Origin: Lachnospiraceae bacterium | GTDB taxonomy: Bacteria > Bacillota_A > Clostridia > Lachnospirales > Lachnospiraceae | NCBI GenBank assembly: GCA_017996675.1 | Contig: JAGOGN010000075.1 | Span: forward strand, 1 to 7,095 | Direction: 5' to 3' | DNA: 7,095 nucleotides | In this document: positions 1-6,331 of the stretch, piece after piece | Numbering within the stretch: the stretch's first letter is position 1 | How the letters are laid out: the number at the start of each line of letters is the position of its first letter | Translations under genes and position numbers: made by a program | The notes under the pieces: model-generated | Databases searched by the model: none | Seen by the model: only the letters and a program-made list of their open reading frames with translations | What the model was told of the DNA's origin: nothing

Positions 1-672
1 CATTAATACTGCATCAGGTATTGCTCCAATACCAAGCTGAAGTGTGGAACCATCCTCTACTAATTGAGCGCAGTTTTTGCCGATGGCCAGTTCTACCTCA
101 CCAATTTTAGGTGCAGGAAGTTCCAACATCGGTGTTGAATGTTCTACAATATAATCAATGTCACTAATGTGAATAAAGTTATCTCCGCCAATAAATGGCA
201 TCTGATCATTTACCTGTGCAATCACAAGTTTTGCAGCCTGAGCAGCCGGTTTTGTAAAGTCACAAGAAATTCCATAACTACAGTTACCATTCTCATCTGG
301 CTTTGAAACATGTATCAATGCTACATCAACAGGCAGTTCCGTCTGGAACATCTTTGGAACCATATAAAAAAAGATTGGTGAAAAATCTGCTCTGCCTTCA
401 AATACAGCATCTCTGGTGTTTCCACCTAAAAATACTCCATTATGTCGAATATGTCCTGCCATTTCAGGTCTGACATATCCTGCATTTCCAAGGGATAACA
501 GATGAAGAACTTCTACATTTTCATATTGAAGGTAATTCTCTACCATTGCATCCACAATGTGAGTAGGTTCACCGGCCGCATGACCGGTGACTACTCTGCA
601 GTTAGAAGGAATATGTTTTACTGCTTCCGTTGCAGTAGTGAGCTTTGATTGATAAAGTTCTGTATAATTCAT
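1..672 (-). CDS. abfT: 4-hydroxybutyrate CoA-transferase, N-terminal half (runs off the left edge)
   Basis: Cytoplasmic enzyme of the acetyl-CoA hydrolase/transferase family. It moves CoA from acetyl-CoA (or a similar donor) to 4-hydroxybutyrate, making the substrate of the dehydratase encoded just upstream. Seen: 224 codons open to the window edge, beginning MNYTELYQSKL. They include VVTGHAAGEP near residue 27, an FxGGNTR-like loop (FLGGNTRDAV), HVSKPDENGNCSYG, and the family's glycine-rich LGIGAIPDAV at the very end of the visible part. The catalytic glutamate that forms the enzyme-CoA thioester lies beyond the edge. Full-length members have about 430-440 residues, so about half is visible. 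The ATG at 672 has GAGG 7 bases upstream (680-683) and follows abfD after 26 bp, so the two are probably cotranscribed. Relatives using acetate, butyrate or succinate share this fold. The 4-hydroxybutyrate assignment rests mainly on the abfD neighbour. Confidence 0.9.
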   Translation of the reverse strand, partial: MNYTELYQSKLTTATEAVKHIPSNCRVVTGHAAGEPTHIVDAMVENYLQYENVEVLHLLSLGNAGYVRPEMAGHIRHNGVFLGGNTRDAVFEGRADFSPIFFYMVPKMFQTELPVDVALIHVSKPDENGNCSYGISCDFTKPAAQAAKLVIAQVNDQMPFIGGDNFIHISDIDYIVEHSTPMLELPAPKIGEVELAIGKNCAQLVEDGSTLQLGIGAIPDAVLM

Positions 673-698
673 ATTCTATCCTCTACATTCTTTGAAGT

Positions 699-2153
699 TT
701 ATTCTACGATTCCAGCAATTTTCTTAGCTAAGACTTTCTTAGCTTCCAAATTACCCTGTCTAGCAATCATAATTCTCTGTGCCTGTGGTGAACCTGCTCC
801 ATGCATGGATTCTGTACGATATCCAACAGCTGAAGAACCTAAACACATATTTTCAATGAATCTCAAGATACGAACTCTGTTTTCAGTAGAAACAGAAGCT
901 ACACCCTGGAAGTATTTCTTACATACATCGCCAATTTCAGGAGATCTGAAATCTGCTGCTGATGGCATAGTAACCATTACTCCACCTGCGATATCTTCTG
1001 CAAGACGAGTAATTTCATATGGGAATCTTGTTACGTTCTGTTTACAAACATTTGCTAAAAGCATATCGATCATATAGTTTCCAGCTTTTGTTTTCTTACC
1101 TTCTGCAGAACAAGCAATACCGCAGCAATATAATGTTTCATTTAAGTGAGTCATTTCGATTAATTTATCTTTGATATGAGATGCTTTGTTTGCACCATTG
1201 TAATCTGCTGCAACTGCTGCTGCACCGATTAACACATCGCCTACACCAACTTTACATCCGCCGTAACTTTGTCTGTGGTATCCAGCAAAACGCTCAACCA
1301 TCATTCCAGCAAAGTCAAATTCTTCGCATAAGAAGATACGATCAGAAGGAATGAATACATCATCAAATACAACCAATGCTTCCTGTCCACCAAAGTTTTT
1401 ATTTCCAAGATCGATGTCTGCCTGATCTTCTAATTTTCTTGTATCACATGACTGTCTTCCGTAAATCATGAAAACACCTTCTGCATCAGAAGGAATTGCA
1501 AAAGAAACAGCATAAGCTTTGTCTTCTTCTTTCATTGCAATTGTTGGCATAATTAAATGCTCATGAGAGTTAATTGAACCTGTCTGGTGAGCTTTTGCTC
1601 CACGAACAACGATTCCGTCTTCTCTCTTTTCAACGATATGAACATACATATCTGGATCTGCCTGCTGACTTGGAGATAATCCTCTATCACCCTTAGGATC
1701 TGTCATAGCTCCGTCAATTGTAAGGTCATTTTCTTGTACAAATTCCAAATATTTTCTGAAATTTGCATGGTAAGTTGTACCATATTTTTCATCCACTTCA
1801 AAAGTAGTAGACCAAATTGCATTAAATGCATCCATACCTACACATCTCTGAAAACAAGAAGCTGTCTTATTTCCAAGAAGTCTTTGCATTTTTACTTTCT
1901 TGATCAAATCGTCAGTACTCTGATGTAAATGGCAGAATCTATTAACTGTCTTTCCAGTTAAATTTGATGTTGCTGTCATCAATTCAGCATACTCAGGATC
2001 ATGCGCAAGATCATAGGTCATCGCTACAGAATTAATTGATGGTCTGATAATTGGATGATCAACAAAATTCTCCACTCTCTCTCCAAACACGTATACCTTT
2101 GTTTTTAGTTTTCTTAAACTTTCGATGTACTGTTCCCCAGTCATTAATGCCAT
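699..2153 (-). CDS. abfD: 4-hydroxybutyryl-CoA dehydratase / vinylacetyl-CoA delta-isomerase
   Basis: Cytoplasmic FAD and [4Fe-4S] enzyme converting 4-hydroxybutyryl-CoA to crotonyl-CoA by ketyl-radical chemistry, the key step from 4-aminobutyrate or succinate to butyrate. It is 484 residues long and very close to the C. aminobutyricum protein as I recall it. Cluster ligands are all in place: C100 and C104 (TASCFQRC), H293 and C300 (GYHRQSYGGC). These correspond to C99, C103, H292 and C299 there. Other active-site positions are also kept: T191 (AHQTGS), E258 (GGQEAL), Y297, K301 and E448 (TESMHGAGSPQ). Relative to my recollection of the reference, a loop near residues 403-409 is about 8 residues shorter. 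The ATG at 2153 has AGGAGGG 7 bases upstream. A dedicated promoter lies in the preceding gap, and abfT follows after 26 bp. A 4-hydroxyphenylacetate 3-monooxygenase (HpaB-family) annotation would be wrong, because that family shares the fold but lacks this ligand set. Confidence 0.97.
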   Translation of the reverse strand: MALMTGEQYIESLRKLKTKVYVFGERVENFVDHPIIRPSINSVAMTYDLAHDPEYAELMTATSNLTGKTVNRFCHLHQSTDDLIKKVKMQRLLGNKTASCFQRCVGMDAFNAIWSTTFEVDEKYGTTYHANFRKYLEFVQENDLTIDGAMTDPKGDRGLSPSQQADPDMYVHIVEKREDGIVVRGAKAHQTGSINSHEHLIMPTIAMKEEDKAYAVSFAIPSDAEGVFMIYGRQSCDTRKLEDQADIDLGNKNFGGQEALVVFDDVFIPSDRIFLCEEFDFAGMMVERFAGYHRQSYGGCKVGVGDVLIGAAAVAADYNGANKASHIKDKLIEMTHLNETLYCCGIACSAEGKKTKAGNYMIDMLLANVCKQNVTRFPYEITRLAEDIAGGVMVTMPSAADFRSPEIGDVCKKYFQGVASVSTENRVRILRFIENMCLGSSAVGYRTESMHGAGSPQAQRIMIARQGNLEAKKVLAKKIAGIVE

Positions 2154-2160
2154 TGTAAAA

Positions 2161-2167
2161 CCCTCCT
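2161..2167 (-). promoter_or_regulatory. Strong ribosome binding site of abfD
   Basis: AGGAGGG on the minus strand, 7 bases before the ATG at 2153. It is close to a perfect Shine-Dalgarno match and fixes the start at MALMTGEQ rather than at the methionine three codons later. Confidence 0.9.
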
Positions 2168-2172
2168 ATTCA

Positions 2173-2187
2173 TTTTGTAATACAAAA
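2173..2187. repeat. 15-bp perfect inverted repeat in the abfD leader
   Basis: The sequence TTTTGTA-A-TACAAAA (plus strand) has perfect 7-bp arms around one base. It lies 5 bp beyond the abfD ribosome binding site, inside the predicted untranslated leader. A second self-complementary stretch, CAAAAATTTTTG at 2183-2194, overlaps it. The symmetry suits a dimeric DNA-binding protein. As RNA it would give only a weak AU hairpin with a 3-base loop. I do not recognise a regulator for it, and AT-rich DNA makes chance palindromes fairly common. Confidence 0.4.
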
Positions 2188-2200
2188 ATTTTTGCCCTTT

Positions 2201-2218
2201 TTGTTAAATAACTAACGT
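2201..2218. promoter_or_regulatory. Candidate Rex (NADH/NAD+ redox repressor) operator
   Basis: The plus strand reads TTGTTAA-ATAA-CTAACGT. Against the clostridial Rex consensus TTGTTAA-N4-TTAACAA the first arm matches 7 of 7 and the second 4 of 7. It begins 5 bp downstream of the -10 box and covers the predicted transcription start, where a repressor would block RNA polymerase. Known biology supports this: Rex controls fermentation genes in Clostridia, including 4-hydroxybutyrate and butyrate pathway genes in some species. The degenerate second arm keeps this a candidate only. Confidence 0.45.
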
Positions 2219-2222
2219 GTTC

Positions 2223-2250
2223 ATCATAACATATACACATTGATTGTCAA
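2223..2250 (-). promoter_or_regulatory. Sigma-A type promoter of the abfD-abfT operon
   Basis: On the minus strand, a consensus -35 TTGACA (2245-2250) is followed by a 16-bp spacer and -10 TATGAT (2223-2228). The bases TGT directly before the -10 make it an extended -10. The predicted start is near 2216, giving a leader of about 63 bases before the ATG at 2153. It lies in the 128-bp gap between nifU and abfD, the only sizeable gap inside the window. The leader is too short for most riboswitches. Confidence 0.8.
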
Positions 2251-2281
2251 GTGCGTTACCTGAACTTTTTAAGCTTTTTCG

Positions 2282-2566
2282 TTAGCGTTCACCTGCCAAA
2301 ATTCTCTTTGCGAAATCAATCATTTCGTCACTGACACCCTGATAAAGACATACTCTTTTAATCTGTGGAAGTTCTTTGAGAATGATATCTTCAATCACTT
2401 CTTCAATGGTTGTTTGTACCGATGGACAACCGCCACAAGCTCCTAACATTTTAATATAAACAGTATCCTCTTTGATCTGGACAAACTCTGCTCCGCCAAA
2501 ATGTTCCGCCAGTTTCGGATTCACTTCTTCTTCTAACAGTTTCTTTACCTGATTTTCTAAATCCAT
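2282..2566 (-). CDS. NifU C-terminal-domain (Nfu-type) Fe-S scaffold or carrier protein
   Basis: A 94-residue protein that is essentially only the NifU C-terminal domain. Family members bind a labile [4Fe-4S] cluster between subunits and hand it to target enzymes in the cytoplasm. Seen: MLGACGGCPSVQTTIEEVIE, with the CxxC pair at C44 and C47 followed by the usual helix and a hydrophobic strand (KRVCLY). There is no N-terminal IscU-like or A-type domain, as in the short Nfu proteins. I chose the ATG at 2566 because AGAGG sits 7 bases upstream. An in-frame GTG at 2599 lies inside the permease gene and lacks a comparable site. The start is 4 bp past the permease stop, so translation is probably coupled to it. 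The neighbour downstream, abfD, encodes a [4Fe-4S] enzyme and is a possible client (inference). Confidence 0.9.
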   Translation of the reverse strand: MDLENQVKKLLEEEVNPKLAEHFGGAEFVQIKEDTVYIKMLGACGGCPSVQTTIEEVIEDIILKELPQIKRVCLYQGVSDEMIDFAKRILAGER

Positions 2567-2570
2567 TTGA

Positions 2571-4544
2571 TTACCTCTTTCCAATAATACTCTTTCCACC
2601 TAGATAGGCTAGACCATAATAAGTCCCATAAATAATGATAACAAAAAATAAGGTGACGAGCAAACTTTTTCCTACTCCCATATAACCGAACAAATGAAGA
2701 CGGTTATTGATTACACAAACCAAAACCAGCGTATGCATTGCTCCAATGATAATGGGTCCTGCAAAAAAGCAGCTAATCTGCTTTCTCATCGTCCGGAAAA
2801 TAATTTGCTCTTCCACACCCAATTTCCGCAAAAGTTGATAACGATATTTATTATCCATTGTTTCAGACAGTTGTTTTACTGCAAGAATTACGCCACAAGT
2901 GATTAATAGAACCATCCCCAAATAAATTGCTACATAGGAAATCACTACTTTGGTTGACACCGCGCTAATCATTGCATCTGTTCTACTAATACTATAGCTG
3001 TATCCCCTCTTTGCGTAAGATGTCTCTGACTGTAAATCTTCAGCATCTTCAAATTTCTTTCTCATTTTCTCATTCTTTGCATTTGCATTGATTACATGAA
3101 GATAACTCTTTGCATCTGGAATCTGTTCATCTTGTATGACCATGTAAAGATAAGCATAATCCGCATTATCTATATTCATCTGATAGGATTGACCATCTGA
3201 TTTTAATAATTTGTCCTGCATTTTATATTCCGAATCATTTTTTAATATCGTTTGAATTAATTTTCTCATGATAACATCATTACTCACCAGTGTGTACTGC
3301 CCCTCATGCAAATCAATTGGGCTTAACCCCTGGATACTGCGAATTTTATTAAAGTCACTTTCCTTTAAAAAAAGCATTTTGGTGTCTTTAAGTTTCTTTG
3401 CTCTTCGGGCTGGTAAATGTTTGAAATCCTGATAGGTCAGCCCATTTTTATAATAAATATGATGAGATTCATATTCCCCAGAATAAGGACAATCTTCTAA
3501 AAATTGCTTTACTTTCTTTTCCACTAAATCCTGATTATCATCCATGGATCCGTAAAAACTCATGTCATAACAGATTGTTTCCTTCATTTCAGTCGAAAGA
3601 ACATTTTGGATACTATACCCCAACAGAAAAATACTCATTGTTACATATAAAACTGCACTAACAATAGAAAGAAGTACAAAACTTCCATTCACATTATTAC
3701 TCACCTGCCTGCATAAAAACATATTCAGATCCTTAAAAAACCATTTTTCTCTTTTCTCAAGAACCATCGTCATAATACCTGAAATCGAGTAAAAAAAGAG
3801 CACGGTTCCCAGTCCGCCCAGTAAGGTTGAACAACCAAATGTCCAGCGAAGTCTATGAAAACAATTCTGTAGTAGCATGATATAGGCACTTGCTATCATC
3901 GTAACACTTACTATAAAACAAACAACCGACTGCCACCGTTTACGAAATCTTAGTTTTCTATTCTTTCGCTCTCCGTATAGAAAATCAACCAATTGATATC
4001 TGGAAATAAAAAATACATTACAAAATACAACCAAAATGAAAATCAAGCCAAATATGATTAAGGAATGGATCACTGCTTCAATCGAAATCAGTAAATGATA
4101 TTCAATAATACTCGTTTCAAAGATTCTTGCAGTAAAAAATGCCAGAAATTGCGAAAAAAAGATTCCCAGAAACAGTCCGGAAAGCAAAGCAAGGCATGCT
4201 ACAAAGGACGTTTCCAGAACATACACAATGGAAATACGAACTTTATTCATGCCAAGAGTCATATAAACTCCCAATTCTTTTTTTCTTTTTCTCATGAAGT
4301 AACTATTTGCGTAAACGATCAGAAGACCCATAATAATAGCAACCAGAAAGGAGGAAACATAGAGTGCCATGTCCAACCACTCCATTGCCTCTTTCATTCC
4401 GGTTCTGTTTGCCAATACATCTTGATGTACAGAAATAGAATTAAACAGGTAAAAAATGCATACACCAAAACTCAAAGTGAAAAAATAGACACCGTAGTCC
4501 CGGTAGCCTTTTCCTACATTTTTAAACGCCAGACTAATCAACAT
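2571..4544 (-). CDS. BceB-like ABC transporter permease (FtsX family)
   Basis: Membrane subunit, 657 residues, of a peptide-antibiotic sensing or detoxifying ABC transporter. The expected BceB layout of ten membrane segments is visible, at roughly 17-36, 57-79, 108-133, 155-180, 205-225, 235-262, 287-312, 530-555, 590-612 and 625-648. A large extracytoplasmic domain of about 210 residues (313-525) lies between segments 7 and 8. In BceB this domain binds the lipid-linked drug target and talks to a histidine kinase. FtsX-type cytoplasmic loops are present (MRKRKKELGVYMTLGM near 84-99, and NKYRYQLLRKLGV near 565-577), the likely contacts with the ATPase. The ATG at 4544 overlaps the ATPase gene by 11 bp and has GGGAGGTGA upstream. 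The substrate cannot be read from the sequence, since the external domain varies greatly. No sensor kinase or response regulator gene lies in the window. Confidence 0.93.
   Translation of the reverse strand: MLISLAFKNVGKGYRDYGVYFFTLSFGVCIFYLFNSISVHQDVLANRTGMKEAMEWLDMALYVSSFLVAIIMGLLIVYANSYFMRKRKKELGVYMTLGMNKVRISIVYVLETSFVACLALLSGLFLGIFFSQFLAFFTARIFETSIIEYHLLISIEAVIHSLIIFGLIFILVVFCNVFFISRYQLVDFLYGERKNRKLRFRKRWQSVVCFIVSVTMIASAYIMLLQNCFHRLRWTFGCSTLLGGLGTVLFFYSISGIMTMVLEKREKWFFKDLNMFLCRQVSNNVNGSFVLLSIVSAVLYVTMSIFLLGYSIQNVLSTEMKETICYDMSFYGSMDDNQDLVEKKVKQFLEDCPYSGEYESHHIYYKNGLTYQDFKHLPARRAKKLKDTKMLFLKESDFNKIRSIQGLSPIDLHEGQYTLVSNDVIMRKLIQTILKNDSEYKMQDKLLKSDGQSYQMNIDNADYAYLYMVIQDEQIPDAKSYLHVINANAKNEKMRKKFEDAEDLQSETSYAKRGYSYSISRTDAMISAVSTKVVISYVAIYLGMVLLITCGVILAVKQLSETMDNKYRYQLLRKLGVEEQIIFRTMRKQISCFFAGPIIIGAMHTLVLVCVINNRLHLFGYMGVGKSLLVTLFFVIIIYGTYYGLAYLGGKSIIGKR
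2574..2578 (-). promoter_or_regulatory. Ribosome binding site that decides the nifU-like start
   Basis: AGAGG on the minus strand, 7 bases before the ATG at 2566 and directly before the permease stop codon (2571-2573). Ribosomes finishing the permease would stop on top of it, which is the usual arrangement for coupled re-initiation. It favours the 94-residue product over a 105-residue one from the GTG at 2599. Confidence 0.75.
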
Positions 4545-5298
4545 TTAAGTCACCTCCCAAAAGAGCATTGACTTCCATGATTCGATTAAAAAATTCTTTC
4601 CGGTCATTCTTTCCTTTCATCAATTCGTTAAACAGCTTCCCATCTTTAATAAATAAAATTCTCTGACAGTAGCTGGCGGAAAATGGATCATGGGTCACCA
4701 TTAATATGGTCGCATTCATAGTTTCATTCATTTTCTTAAAACATTCCAACATCACTCTTGCTGCTCTCGAATCCAGTGAGCCTGTCGGTTCGTCTGCCAG
4801 GATGATGGACGGATTTCCAATCAACGCTCTTGCTGCAGCAACTCTTTGCTTCTGCCCACCAGAAAGTTGATAGGGGTATTTATTTAATACATTTTCAATA
4901 TTCAACATCTTTGCTACTTCGGCAACCCTCATACGTACTTCATCTGGCTTCTTCTTTTGAATCGTCAACGTAAGCGCAATATTTTCATAAGCGGTCATGG
5001 TGTCTAAAAGATTAAAGTCCTGAAAGATAAATCCAAGCTTGTCTCTTCGAAAGCGGGATAAATCCATACGTTTCATTGCGGTCACATCTTGCTCTTCTAT
5101 ATAAATGTTACCACTTGTCACCTGATCGATTGTGGAAATGCAATTTAAAATAGTGGTCTTTCCACTTCCGGAAGCGCCCATGATTCCAATATATTCCCCT
5201 TCTTCTACAGAAAAGCTGATATTGTCAACTGCTTTTGTGATGCTACCTTTACCACCATAATATTTTTGTAAATGTTCAACTGTCAGGATTTTCTTCAT
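4534..5298 (-). CDS. BceA-like ABC transporter ATPase
   Basis: Nucleotide-binding subunit, 254 residues, pairing with the permease encoded next. It powers removal of peptide antibiotics from, or sensing at, the membrane. All ATPase motifs are intact: Walker A GASGSGKTT (41-49), Q-loop Q93 (FIFQDFNLL), signature LSGGQ (145-149), Walker B IILADEPT with catalytic E170, D-loop SLDS (174-177) and switch H203 (VTHDP). It belongs to the MacB/LolD/BceA branch. The C-terminal tail of about 30 residues after the core (ending in NALLGGDLNVD) is typical of BceA-type subunits. The ATG at 5298 has AGGTG 7 bases upstream and lies inside the end of the flippase-like gene (23-bp overlap). The stop overlaps the permease start by 11 bp, so the two subunits should be made together. 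Confidence 0.96.
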   Translation of the reverse strand: MKKILTVEHLQKYYGGKGSITKAVDNISFSVEEGEYIGIMGASGSGKTTILNCISTIDQVTSGNIYIEEQDVTAMKRMDLSRFRRDKLGFIFQDFNLLDTMTAYENIALTLTIQKKKPDEVRMRVAEVAKMLNIENVLNKYPYQLSGGQKQRVAAARALIGNPSIILADEPTGSLDSRAARVMLECFKKMNETMNATILMVTHDPFSASYCQRILFIKDGKLFNELMKGKNDRKEFFNRIMEVNALLGGDLNVD

Positions 5299-6331
5299 AA
5301 AATCTCACCTTTTTCATGGAATATAAATACTGAACTAATAATACCACACCACACAAAATCAGCAAGAGGTAAAAGCTAATTCCACGACTCATTAATAATG
5401 CAGATCCAATCATTCCTTTGGAATAGAGCATTTGATAAAGAACCAAAAATGCACTTTCACTTACACCAACTGCGCCAGGTAACGGCAATGCTGCAACAGT
5501 AATATGCAGAACAGCCTGCAGGGATAACACGGTTAAGTATCCATATCCTCTTTGACCCAGTGCCAAATATACACAAAATGGAATACTATGTATTGCTAAA
5601 ATCTGGACCAACGTCGTCATACACATTTTTGCAATTACCAGCTTATTTCGCGTAATATAAACCGCGCTTTCCTGATATTCACGAAATTGGCTGGTCAATC
5701 CTTTGATTTTTTCCTCTTTGTTACGTAGATGTAATTTATGAAATAGTGTACAAATCACTTTAAGAATGCCATTAGAAATTTTTTTCGAAAAAATCGAAGT
5801 CATAACCAATATTAGGATTATTACATTCAGCGCAATCCCCAAAACCAAGAAGAATTGGATGGTTCCATTCATTTGTATAAAAAAATGAAAATTGTAAAAA
5901 TACGCTCCGATTGCAAATAGTACTGTAACAAACTGGTAACAGGCTAACTCCAATAATAGAGCAAGCGAACCATGTGCTACTTTGATGCGGTCTTTGTGCA
6001 TATAACAAACCTGCATTGGCTGACCTCCTGTGGAAGAGGGAGTAATGGAACTAAAGAAAAATCCAACAATCGCGTACTTTAAGCTTTGTAAAACGCTCGA
6101 CTGGTATCCAAATAACACCAATGCTCTTCTTATATTCATCGCCTCGCAGCAAACAAAAAGGAAAGCAAATCCTACACCAAGTATCATAAATCGAATGTCC
6201 ACTTTATTCAGTAAATGCATAATCTGCATTAAATCCTGATTTTGAAACAACACTCGAAATGTAATAACAATAATTAGCAAAAATAAAATCCCGTTTAGGA
6301 CTAGCTTTTTAACCGGCATCTTTTGACTCAT
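5276..6331 (-). CDS. Flippase-like membrane protein (LPG-synthase TM / UPF0104 family)
   Basis: An integral membrane protein of 351 residues with about eight or nine hydrophobic segments (for example 12-30, 47-66, 122-146, 158-180, 233-257, 265-283 and 315-336). It carries the two family signatures, SSITPSSTGGQPMQ (95-108) and LPLPGAVGVSESAF (282-295). The family corresponds to the N-terminal flippase part of MprF, which moves lysyl-phosphatidylglycerol across the membrane and lowers sensitivity to cationic peptides. The C-terminal aminoacyl-transferase domain of MprF is absent, so this protein cannot make that lipid alone. Stand-alone members are usually of unknown function and may move other lipids. 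The ATG at 6331 has GGAGGAG just upstream. A TTG at 6352 extends the frame but lacks such a site. It overlaps the deacetylase gene by 23 bp and the ATPase gene by 23 bp. The role is inferred from family and context. Confidence 0.88.
   Translation of the reverse strand: MSQKMPVKKLVLNGILFLLIIVITFRVLFQNQDLMQIMHLLNKVDIRFMILGVGFAFLFVCCEAMNIRRALVLFGYQSSVLQSLKYAIVGFFFSSITPSSTGGQPMQVCYMHKDRIKVAHGSLALLLELACYQFVTVLFAIGAYFYNFHFFIQMNGTIQFFLVLGIALNVIILILVMTSIFSKKISNGILKVICTLFHKLHLRNKEEKIKGLTSQFREYQESAVYITRNKLVIAKMCMTTLVQILAIHSIPFCVYLALGQRGYGYLTVLSLQAVLHITVAALPLPGAVGVSESAFLVLYQMLYSKGMIGSALLMSRGISFYLLLILCGVVLLVQYLYSMKKVRFYEENPDS

Noticed and set aside
649..1077. Plus-strand open frame of 142 codons antisense to abfD and abfT
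   Set aside because: It overlaps the well-supported abfD, has no family-like motifs and no good ribosome binding site. It is a by-product of codon use on the other strand.
2154..2216. Riboswitch in the abfD leader
   Set aside because: The leader is about 63 bases, AT-rich and without recognisable conserved motifs. It holds only the simple palindromes listed.
2254..2284. Terminator after nifU
   Set aside because: The A- and T-rich stretch contains only the AAGCTT palindrome and no stem with a usable loop followed by a T-run, so I do not call one.
2567..2599. Longer start (GTG at 2599) for the NifU-like protein
   Set aside because: The extra 11 codons contain the ribosome binding site of ATG 2566 and overlap the permease. 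The family domain begins after the later start.
4095..4571. Plus-strand open frame of 158 codons antisense to the permease
   Set aside because: It is rich in Lys, Asn, Gln, His and Ser, as expected from antisense of a hydrophobic membrane protein, and it crosses two real gene ends.
5772..6008. Minus-strand open frame of 78 codons within the flippase-like gene
   Set aside because: It is a shifted frame of the same strand inside a gene with clear family signatures, and has no sign of independent translation.
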